Assembly: GCA_034437575.1 (NCBI GenBank)
Contig: DAOTTY010000152.1
Location: 1-6,356, forward strand
Direction: 5' to 3'
Source: DAOTTY01 sp034437575
GTDB lineage: Bacteria > Chloroflexota > Anaerolineae > Aggregatilineales > Phototrophicaceae
Length of the DNA stretch: 6,356 nt
This document shows, in pieces, positions 1 through 5,411 of this stretch (the first letter of the stretch is position 1; each line of letters starts with the position of its first letter). The notes below the pieces were generated by a model. That model saw nothing but the letters and a program-made list of their open reading frames with translations. It searched no databases and was not told the origin of the DNA. Both the position numbers and the translations under genes were made by a program.

Positions 1-891
1 GTGGGCACGGCTACCCCCACCCCGGACGTGACGGGCACTGCCGCCGCCGATGAGTTAGGAGCCACGCAAACACAGGTCGCACTGGTGACCAGCGCCACCC
101 CGGATGTCACCGGCACCGTCGCCGCTGACGAAATCGCTGCGACGGCAACCGAGTTGGGCGTGTTCCGGGCGCAGGCCGTCACCGAAGAAGCGACAGAGGC
201 CGTCACTGAAGAAGCCACCGAGGAAGTAACGGAGGCCGTCACTGAAGAAGCCACCGAGGCCGTCACTGAAGAAGCCACCGAGGCCGTCACTGAAGAAGCG
301 ACAGAGGAAGTGACCGAGGCCGTCACTGAAGAAGCCACCGAGGCCGTCACCGAAGAAGCCACCGAGGCCGTCACTGAAGAAGCCACCGAGGCCGTCACCG
401 AAGAAGCCACCGAGGAAGCCGTTGCGCCGCTGCTAAGTCAGGCTGCGTCAACCCCGCTGGCCGTGACCCTTGCCCCGGCGGAAGCGACCGAGGCCGTCAC
501 TGAAGAAGCCACCGAAGAAGCCGTTGCGCCGCTGCTAAGTCAGGCTGCGTCAACCCCGCTGGCCGTGACCCTTGCCCCGGCAGAAGTCACCGAGGCCGTT
601 ACGGAAGAAGCGACCGAAGAAGTGACCGAGGAAGCGACCGTGGCCGTCACCGAAGAAGCCACCGAGGAAGCCGTTGCGCCGCTGCTAAGTCAGGCTGCGT
701 CAACCCCGCTGGCCGTGACCCTTGCCCCGCCAGAAGGCGACGGCATGAGGACCATCTCGCAGGAAATAGGGCGCGATGCAGGCGTGTCTGCCATTCTGTT
801 CCCCATCATCTGCCTGCTGCTGCCGTTCGGGTTCATCTTCGCGGCCTGGTATCTGGTTAGCCGCACGTCACCGCCCAACCGCCGCTCATAG
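1..891 (+). CDS. Thr/Glu-rich repeat protein with C-terminal membrane anchor (5' end missing)
   Basis: The reading frame is open to the left edge, so the gene very probably starts upstream. The GTG at base 1 lies inside an already repetitive stretch and has no visible ribosome binding site. Of 296 residues seen, 8-18 and 34-44 are two copies of a PDVTGT(A/V)AADE motif. Residues 59-222 are dominated by 12 exact copies of the octapeptide AVTEEATE with a few EVTE variants. A 22-residue Ala/Pro/Leu module (AVAPLLSQAASTPLAVTLAP plus two residues) occurs three times, at 140-161, 174-195 and 224-245. Residues about 263-287 are one hydrophobic helix, followed by a short basic tail (PPNRRS). By the positive-inside rule the repeats should lie outside the cell as an acidic stalk held in the membrane. 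I do not recognise a family, and any functional domain would be in the missing N-terminal part. A surface or cell-wall-spanning stalk is inference. The coding call is strong, because repeat lengths keep frame and many differences between copies are synonymous. Confidence 0.8.
   Translation: MGTATPTPDVTGTAAADELGATQTQVALVTSATPDVTGTVAADEIAATATELGVFRAQAVTEEATEAVTEEATEEVTEAVTEEATEAVTEEATEAVTEEATEEVTEAVTEEATEAVTEEATEAVTEEATEAVTEEATEEAVAPLLSQAASTPLAVTLAPAEATEAVTEEATEEAVAPLLSQAASTPLAVTLAPAEVTEAVTEEATEEVTEEATVAVTEEATEEAVAPLLSQAASTPLAVTLAPPEGDGMRTISQEIGRDAGVSAILFPIICLLLPFGFIFAAWYLVSRTSPPNRRS
175..666 (+). repeat. Coding 24-base tandem repeat array (AVTEEATE units)
   Basis: Twelve exact octapeptide units start at residues 59, 67, 79, 87, 95, 107, 115, 123, 131, 165, 199 and 215 of the first gene. 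Runs of units are broken by 4-residue EVTE half-units and by the longer Ala/Pro-rich module. The DNA copies differ mainly at third codon positions (act/acc, gcc/gcg, acc/aca, gag/gaa). The peptide is therefore conserved better than the DNA. Such arrays commonly change copy number by slippage or unequal recombination. Confidence 0.9.
418..735 (+). repeat. Three near-identical 66-base modules inside the first gene
   Basis: Copies lie at 418-483, 520-585 and 670-735. By eye they are identical except in the penultimate codon (gcg, gca and cca). The preceding 27 bases of copies 1 and 3 (391-417 and 643-669) also match exactly, so the duplicated unit was probably about 93 bases and took octapeptide sequence with it. 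The near absence of synonymous differences contrasts with the more diverged octapeptide units and suggests recent duplication or gene conversion. Confidence 0.9.
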
Positions 892-902
892 CACTAGCCC
901 CC

Positions 903-932
903 CGGCAGGGACGTTTTGCGGCGTCCCTGCCG
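903..932 (+). terminator. Strong GC hairpin after the repeat-protein gene
   Basis: A perfect 11-bp stem (903-913 with 922-932) encloses an 8-base loop (914-921), starting 11 bases after the stop codon at 889-891. It is placed where a terminator is expected, but no T tract follows (the next bases are cctcattgag). It may be a U-poor terminator or an mRNA 3'-end stabiliser. Confidence 0.5.
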
Positions 933-979
933 CCTCATTGAGCTTGTGATAAGTACCCCGGCGGCTGGCACACTCGCGT

Positions 980-1008
980 TTGTAAGGCGGGCAAAAATCG
1001 GTTATGGT
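980..1008 (+). promoter_or_regulatory. Putative sigma-70-type promoter for the acidic exported protein
   Basis: TTGTAA at 980-985 and TATGGT at 1003-1008 each match 4 of 6 consensus positions and have the ideal 17-base spacing. Transcription would begin near 1015, giving a 5' leader of about 36 bases. The position, between the upstream hairpin and the ribosome binding site, suggests the gene has its own promoter rather than sharing an operon with the repeat-protein gene. This is a pattern match only. Confidence 0.4.
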
Positions 1009-1039
1009 CAACAAGTTCGCAACACTCATCCAACTCAAT

Positions 1040-1044
1040 AGGAG
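1040..1044 (+). promoter_or_regulatory. Ribosome binding site fixing the start at 1051
   Basis: AGGAG sits 6 bases before the ATG at 1051. With the immediately following signal peptide, it settles this start. Confidence 0.75.
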
Positions 1045-1050
1045 ATTTCA

Positions 1051-2358
1051 ATGCATAAGCTCAGCTTGCTACTGTTAATCCTTGTCATGGCGCTCGGAGC
1101 AACAGCCCTCGCCCAAAGCGAAACCATCGAATACTGTGGGGAGATGTCTGAGGAAGACTGCGACCTGTACTACGAGTTCCAGAATGCCCTGCAACTGCCA
1201 GATTCCACTGAGTTTGAACTGAACACCGCCATCACCGCGCTGATTGACGGAGCCGAGTTTGAGGCCAACATCAACGCGACGGGCAGCTATGTGTATGACA
1301 TCACGATTGTGGAAGACTACCTGGAAGACCTGGAAGATGTGCCGCTGATTGACGCCAGCGTGGGCGACTTTGTGGACTTTTTGGAGAGCGGCGTTGATGC
1401 TTTCGACGCCGAACTGTTCATCGAAGTGACGCTGCCAACCCAGGCCGCAATGATCGTGGGCAGCCGCACCCAGGCAGTAAACCTGTGGCTGATCGACAGT
1501 GAAGCCTATGTAGACCTGACGCCGATTGCTGACCAGATCGGCGACCCGTCGCTGGCTGGCGTGTTCGGCGTGGATGTGTTCGACCTGCTCAACATCAGCC
1601 TGGAAACCGTCACGCTTGGTGACATCATCGACATGCTGGAAACCGCCGACATGGGCGGCTTGGACGACCCGGACTTCCAGCGCCAGCTCCAGCAGCAGTT
1701 TAGCGGCCAGGCGTTGCAGGCACAGTTCACCGAAGCGGACATGGCCGGATTCGTGACGGTGCGCCGCCTGGAAGATGAAGAAATAGATGGCGCGGAAGTC
1801 GCCGTGTTTGAAACAGTTGTTGATGTGGCCGCCATCTTTGAAAATGATCGGGTGCGCCGCCAAATTGAGTTAAGTTTTCCGCCGGAAGCTGTCGAAGAAA
1901 TTAGCGCTGATGAAATCGCTGAGGCTCTGGTTGACGCGCTGGGTGGTTCCACACTGACCGTCGTTGAGAAGTACGACACCGACAGCGAATTCCTGATCGA
2001 ATCGGAGACAGTTTACGACCTCATCATTGACCCGGTGCCGTTCATGGAACTGGGTGAGGCCGACATGGCGATGATGGACGAGGAAAGCGCCGTCGAAGAA
2101 ATGGAAGAAGCCATTGAAGAGGGTATGGAAGGCGAGATGGCCACAGAAGAAGCCCCGATGGACGAGATGACCACAGAAGAAGCCCCCATCGAAGAAGAAC
2201 TTCCCGATGTGTTTGAAGTTGACGTGGTGGTGACCTTCAACCGCTTCAACATCAACGGCCTGGACGCTATCGAGCTGCCCGAAGACGCCGAACTTATCCC
2301 GGCACAAGACCTTATCGACCTGCTGACTGGCCCGCAAACGCAGCCCGTTGACTTCTAA
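1051..2358 (+). CDS. Exported, extremely acidic protein of unknown function
   Basis: This is a complete 435-residue protein. Residues 1-21 form a classic Sec signal peptide: MHK, a Leu-rich core, then an ALA site with cleavage expected before Gln22. There is no lipobox Cys and no other clear membrane segment, so it is probably secreted or periplasm/wall-associated. The only two cysteines, C29 and C37, are close together near the mature N terminus and could form a disulfide. Segments such as NLWLIDSEAYVDL (144-156) and the 'IDGAEVAVFETVVDVA' stretch (245-260) recall LolA/LppX-like beta-sheet exported proteins, but this is a weak impression, not an assignment. Residues about 333-386 are a low-complexity Glu/Met/Asp insert containing a TEEAP repeat, after which beta-like sequence resumes (387-400). 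By hand count the mature protein has about 106 Asp/Glu against about 9 Lys/Arg. It lies 159 bases after the repeat-protein gene and has its own promoter-like signals. The function is unknown to me. Confidence 0.85.
   Translation: MHKLSLLLLILVMALGATALAQSETIEYCGEMSEEDCDLYYEFQNALQLPDSTEFELNTAITALIDGAEFEANINATGSYVYDITIVEDYLEDLEDVPLIDASVGDFVDFLESGVDAFDAELFIEVTLPTQAAMIVGSRTQAVNLWLIDSEAYVDLTPIADQIGDPSLAGVFGVDVFDLLNISLETVTLGDIIDMLETADMGGLDDPDFQRQLQQQFSGQALQAQFTEADMAGFVTVRRLEDEEIDGAEVAVFETVVDVAAIFENDRVRRQIELSFPPEAVEEISADEIAEALVDALGGSTLTVVEKYDTDSEFLIESETVYDLIIDPVPFMELGEADMAMMDEESAVEEMEEAIEEGMEGEMATEEAPMDEMTTEEAPIEEELPDVFEVDVVVTFNRFNINGLDAIELPEDAELIPAQDLIDLLTGPQTQPVDF
2134..2193 (+). repeat. Two-copy 30-base in-frame tandem repeat
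   Basis: 2134-2163 and 2164-2193 encode EMATEEAPMD and EMTTEEAPIE, residues 362-381 of the acidic exported protein. The DNA copies differ at only a few bases. They lie inside the protein's acidic low-complexity insert, and the core TEEA resembles the TEEA of the upstream repeat protein. Confidence 0.75.
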
Positions 2359-2364
2359 AGGGGA

Positions 2365-2385
2365 GGCACCGGGTGCCGCTGTTTA
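2365..2385 (+). terminator. Weak terminator-like hairpin after the acidic-protein gene
   Basis: GGCAC (2365-2369) pairs with GTGCC (2373-2377) across a CGG loop, starting 7 bases after the stop codon. It is followed by gctgttta, a short T-containing stretch. The stem is small and the T run poor, so it may not act alone. The larger inverted repeat just downstream could help. Confidence 0.35.
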
Positions 2386-2387
2386 AG

Positions 2388-2425
2388 CCCCTCGCCCAGG
2401 GCCATAGGCCCGTTTGGGAGAGGGG
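2388..2425. repeat. REP-like GC-rich inverted repeat
   Basis: CCCCTC (2388-2393) pairs with GAGGGG (2420-2425). After one mismatch CCC (2395-2397) pairs with GGG (2416-2418). An inner GGGCC (2399-2403) pairs with GGCCC (2407-2411) around an ATA loop. The following ttggggtgagggctgag extends the G-rich side. C-rich/G-rich hairpins of this style are common as dispersed intergenic elements in Chloroflexota and similar genomes (my recollection). It could also act as a bidirectional transcription barrier. Dispersal in this genome is not shown by the window apart from a related element at the right end. Confidence 0.55.
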
Positions 2426-2447
2426 TTGGGGTGAGGGCTGAGTCGTT

Positions 2448-2474
2448 ACCTGAAAAGGCAAGTTTCTGGTCACT
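2448..2474 (+). repeat. 27-base dispersed repeat, copy 1
   Basis: This stretch matches 6218-6244 in the same orientation at 24 of 27 positions; the mismatches are at the 11th, 19th and 22nd bases. It begins ACCTGAAAAG and ends in TCACT. Each copy sits beside a REP-like GC element in a non-coding gap. No coding role is visible. Confidence 0.7.
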
Positions 2475-2490
2475 TTTTTCAAAAAGTGAC
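2469..2490. repeat. Perfect 10-bp inverted repeat (GTCACTTTTT / AAAAAGTGAC)
   Basis: 2469-2478 pairs perfectly with 2481-2490 around a 2-base centre. It overlaps the end of the 27-base repeat. The T and A runs lie inside the stem and no T tract follows, so it does not look like an ordinary terminator. A protein binding palindrome or remnant of a mobile repeat is possible. Confidence 0.6.
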
Positions 2491-2519
2491 GGGGTCGGGC
2501 AGTGCCCAGTCATCAGCTA

Positions 2520-2549
2520 TGCAACTTTGCAAAAGCCCCGTTAACGGGG
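2520..2549. promoter_or_regulatory. Two adjacent palindromes upstream of the ppc promoter
   Basis: TGCAACTTTGCA (2520-2531) is two perfect 5-base arms around CT. CCCCGTTAACGGGG (2536-2549) is a perfect 14-base palindrome. Both lie just upstream of the predicted -35 region (2559), where an activator or repressor of ppc could bind. Whether they are operators is inference; the second could equally be a short structured repeat. Confidence 0.4.
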
Positions 2550-2558
2550 GCACATTGG

Positions 2559-2588
2559 TTGTTGGGTTGGCGAAATTCCCGGTATAAT
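2559..2588 (+). promoter_or_regulatory. Putative ppc promoter
   Basis: A consensus TATAAT -10 box lies at 2583-2588. The best -35 is TTGTTG at 2559-2564 with an 18-base spacer, matching only 3 of 6 positions, so upstream binding sites may compensate. Transcription would start near 2595, leaving a leader of about 34 bases. Confidence 0.55.
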
Positions 2589-2615
2589 CCATCAACTTAA
2601 ACGACACACGCTTAT

Positions 2616-2620
2616 AGGAA
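2616..2620 (+). promoter_or_regulatory. Ribosome binding site for ppc
   Basis: AGGAA lies 8 bases before the ATG at 2629. It supports this start, after which the PEPC N-terminal motif (LGADIRLLAGMLG) appears within 30 residues. Confidence 0.6.
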
Positions 2621-2628
2621 CCCCACTC

Positions 2629-5313
2629 ATGACGACCCCCACCAAAACCGACGAAATCCCCGCGTCGTCCGCTCTCGGCGCTGATATTCGCCTGCTGGCC
2701 GGGATGCTGGGCACCATCATTAAAGAACAGCAGGGCGAAGACGCGCTCAAACTCGTGGAGCGGGCGCGAAAGCTGGCCAAAGCCCGCCGTACCGGGGACG
2801 CCAATGCCCACAACGACCTCATCCAACTGATTGACTCATTGGATGCCGATGACATGGCCGTGCTGACTAAGGCGTTTGGCGATTACTTCCAGTTGATTAA
2901 CATTGCCGAGGATTTACAGCGCATCCGCGTGCTGCGCCAGCGCGAACTGGACAAAGACTACAGCGAAACCATCGAAGGTGCCATCATTGAACTGAAAGAA
3001 AAGGGCATGGGCACCGCCGACATCGTTGCGCTGCTCAACCGGGTGCAGGTGCGGCTGGTGCTAACGGCCCATCCGTCTGAGGCCAAGCGCAAAGAAGTGC
3101 TGATTAAGCTGCGCGAAATCGCCATGATGATGCGCGACTATGACCGCACCCACATGCTCCCACGGGAAGACGCGCTGCTGCACGAGGCCCTGACCGAGCG
3201 CATTGAGGAACTGTGGCACACGCACCCCACCCGCCCAACGAAAGCAACCGTTGCTGATGAGGTGGACTTCGGGCTGTATTTCATAACCCATGTGCTGATG
3301 GACGAAGTTGTAGACATCTATCAGGAACTGATCGCCGTACTAGAAAAACACTACCCGGACCACGACTGGAGCAACACGCCCTGCCCGCTGCGGTTTGCGT
3401 CTTGGGTGGGCGGCGACCGTGACGGCAACCCCAACGTCACCGCTGATGTGACCCTGCAAACCATTAGCACGCTGCGAGAAGCCGCTCGCCGCCTTTACAT
3501 GCACGAAATCGACACCCTCCGCACCCATCTAACGCAAGGCGTTTACGAACTCCAGCCGGTAGAACCCATGCCCGTGATTGACGAGCAATTACTGGCCGAA
3601 GCCATGGAACGCTACCCCGGTGAACCGTATCGCCAGCAAATGGACGTGATCTACCGGCGGCTGGAAGCGGGTGTGTATCACCGCTCGCGGGAACTGCTGC
3701 GCGATTTGGTGCCCATTGTGCAAAGCCTGTACGCCAGCGGCGGCCATCGCGTGGTGCGTGGGCGCGTAGGCCGCTTGCTGACCAAAGTGCGCTTGTTTGG
3801 GATGCACCTCGTCCCGATTGAAGTGCGCGAAGACGCCAGCCGCCACTCCGCCGCGCTGGAAGAACTGTTTCGCACCTACGGGATGGCCTACGATTACCCC
3901 AACTTGCCAGAAGCCGATAAGCAAAAACTGCTCACGCGGGAGCTGCAAAACGCCCGCCCGCTCTTCCCCGAAGTGCCGACCTTTTCGCCCATTACCAACG
4001 AAGTGATTGCCACATGGCGCATGATCGCCAAAGCCCACGAACAGTTTGGCACCAGCTCGGTTGATACCGTCATCGCCAGCATGAGCAAAGCGCCGTCAGA
4101 TGTGCTGGCCATGCTGCTGCTGGCCCGTGAGGTGGGCATCGAAGCCGACGTGGACATCGTGCCGCTGTTTGAAACCGTAGACGACCTCATTAACGCGCCC
4201 AACGCGATGAATACACTTTTTGACAACCAGGAATATCGCCACTATTTGCAACAGCGCGGTAACACCCAGCAAATCATGCTGGGCTACAGCGACAGCAACA
4301 AAGACGGTGGCTACCTGGCCGCTAACTGGAGCCTGTACAAAGCGCAGGCGTCGCTTAGTGAGCCGTGCAAGCAGCACGGCCTGACGATGGAACTGTTTCA
4401 TGGGCGCGGCGGCAGCATCGGGCGTGGCGGCGGCCCCACCAATCGGGCGATTTTGGCCGCGCCGCAGGGCAGTTTGCACGGGCGCATCAAGATGACCGAG
4501 CAGGGTGAGGTAATTGGCTTTCGCTACAGCAACAAAGAAATCGCCCACCGCCATCTGAATCAAGTGCTGCACGCGGTGCTGATTGCCACCGCTAACGTAG
4601 ACGACCAGCCCGTGCCAGATCGGTGGCTTTCGCTAATGGACGAACTGGCCGCAGAAGGCCGCCGCGCCTATCGTGATCTGGTATATGAGAGTGAGGGCTT
4701 CCTTGACTATTGGCAGCAAACCACGCCTATCAGCGAGTTGGGCAAGCTGCAAATTAGCTCGCGCCCGGCCAAGCGCAGCAAGGGTGGCTTTGCCGCCATG
4801 CGGGCGATCCCCTGGGTGTTTAGCTGGATGCAAGCACGGGCCATCATCCCAAGCTGGTACGGGGTAGGCACGGCCCTGGCAACAGCGACGAAAGACCGCG
4901 AAACCCTGGAAATCCTCCAGGCGATGTACGAGCGCTGGCGCTTTTTCCGAATGCTGCTCAAAAACATACAGCTTGACCTGGTTAAAGCGGATATGGGCAT
5001 CGCCCAGCACTACGCGACCCTGGCCGACGCCAGCGTGCGCCACTTTTATGATCGCGTTCAGGCAGAACACACGCTGGCCAGCGCGGAAGTCGCTGTTATC
5101 ACGCAGCAGCAGGTCTTGCTAGAAACCGCCCCCGTGCTGGCCACCAGCATAGAGCGGCGCAACCCCTACGTGGACCCGCTCAACTTCATCCAGGTGCGCC
5201 TGCTGCGCGACCTGCGCCGCCTGGATGTGAACAGCCCACAGTACGACGAGCAGCTTAAACCGGTGTTGGCCACTATCAACAGTATTGCGGCAGGGATGAA
5301 GACAACGGGGTAA
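2629..5313 (+). CDS. ppc: Phosphoenolpyruvate carboxylase (EC 4.1.1.31)
   Basis: This cytoplasmic enzyme adds bicarbonate to phosphoenolpyruvate to make oxaloacetate, refilling the TCA cycle and supplying aspartate-family synthesis. At 894 residues it is full length (E. coli has 883). The N-terminal DIRLLAGMLGTIIKEQQGE block is present. The catalytic His motif is LTAHPSEAKRK (His148), with Ser150 where Thr is usual. Further motifs are SWVGGDRDGNPNVT (258-271), LFETVDDL (Glu515, expected metal ligand), IMLGYSDSNKDGG (549-561, Asp555 metal ligand), the loop FHGRGGSIGRGGGP (590-603), EQGEVIGFRYSN (624-635) and SRPAKR (711-716). From memory of the E. coli allosteric site, Arg587, Lys773 and Arg832 correspond to Arg599, Lys786 and Arg844 here, all kept. 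Asn881 corresponds to Thr892 (the chain ends GMKTTG instead of the usual RNTG). There is no plant-type N-terminal phosphorylation extension. It has its own promoter and converges on the sigma gene. The identification is secure. Confidence 0.98.
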   Translation: MTTPTKTDEIPASSALGADIRLLAGMLGTIIKEQQGEDALKLVERARKLAKARRTGDANAHNDLIQLIDSLDADDMAVLTKAFGDYFQLINIAEDLQRIRVLRQRELDKDYSETIEGAIIELKEKGMGTADIVALLNRVQVRLVLTAHPSEAKRKEVLIKLREIAMMMRDYDRTHMLPREDALLHEALTERIEELWHTHPTRPTKATVADEVDFGLYFITHVLMDEVVDIYQELIAVLEKHYPDHDWSNTPCPLRFASWVGGDRDGNPNVTADVTLQTISTLREAARRLYMHEIDTLRTHLTQGVYELQPVEPMPVIDEQLLAEAMERYPGEPYRQQMDVIYRRLEAGVYHRSRELLRDLVPIVQSLYASGGHRVVRGRVGRLLTKVRLFGMHLVPIEVREDASRHSAALEELFRTYGMAYDYPNLPEADKQKLLTRELQNARPLFPEVPTFSPITNEVIATWRMIAKAHEQFGTSSVDTVIASMSKAPSDVLAMLLLAREVGIEADVDIVPLFETVDDLINAPNAMNTLFDNQEYRHYLQQRGNTQQIMLGYSDSNKDGGYLAANWSLYKAQASLSEPCKQHGLTMELFHGRGGSIGRGGGPTNRAILAAPQGSLHGRIKMTEQGEVIGFRYSNKEIAHRHLNQVLHAVLIATANVDDQPVPDRWLSLMDELAAEGRRAYRDLVYESEGFLDYWQQTTPISELGKLQISSRPAKRSKGGFAAMRAIPWVFSWMQARAIIPSWYGVGTALATATKDRETLEILQAMYERWRFFRMLLKNIQLDLVKADMGIAQHYATLADASVRHFYDRVQAEHTLASAEVAVITQQQVLLETAPVLATSIERRNPYVDPLNFIQVRLLRDLRRLDVNSPQYDEQLKPVLATINSIAAGMKTTG

Positions 5314-5333
5314 GGGACTCACTAGCAGGTTGC

Positions 5334-5353
5334 GGACGGTCACAAGGCCGTCC
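5334..5353 (+). terminator. Hairpin after ppc
   Basis: GGACGG (5334-5339) pairs with CCGTCC (5348-5353) across an 8-base loop, 20 bases after the ppc stop codon. No T tract follows (cccgcag), so it is a candidate terminator or 3'-end stabiliser rather than a canonical one. Confidence 0.4.
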
Positions 5354-5378
5354 CCCGCAGGTCATGAAGATGATGTAA

Positions 5379-5398
5379 GGACGCGCCGTTGCGCGTCC
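5379..5398. terminator. Hairpin between the convergent ppc and sigma genes
   Basis: GGACGCGC (5379-5386) pairs perfectly with GCGCGTCC (5391-5398) around a CGTT loop. The + strand continues into gctggcctgtgttttag, which has a late T run. On the - strand it lies 13 bases beyond the sigma stop codon. Its position suits a shared bidirectional terminator for the two converging genes. Confidence 0.5.
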
Positions 5399-5411
5399 GC
5401 TGGCCTGTGTT

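Noticed and set aside
175..666. Regularly repeated 24-base units that might suggest a CRISPR array
   Set aside because: Units are directly adjacent with no unique spacers, keep one reading frame, and vary mainly at third codon positions. This is a coding tandem repeat.
903..932. Small RNA or riboswitch between the first two genes
   Set aside because: Only one simple hairpin is present, directly after a stop codon, with no further conserved-looking structure. A 3'-end hairpin is the simpler reading.
1075..1863. Long open frame on the minus strand opposite the acidic exported protein
   Set aside because: It lies wholly within the + strand gene, which has a signal peptide and ribosome binding site. 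The antisense product is His/Gln-rich with no domain or start signals, as expected of a shadow frame in GC-rich DNA.
2359..2628. Possible insertion sequence remnant in the gap before ppc
   Set aside because: No transposase fragment, terminal inverted repeats or target-site duplication could be seen. The repeats present fit REP-like elements and palindromes.
4096..4572. Minus-strand open frames within ppc (also 3589-4038 and 4633-5070)
   Set aside because: PEPC motifs run unbroken through these regions on the + strand. The antisense products show no recognisable features.
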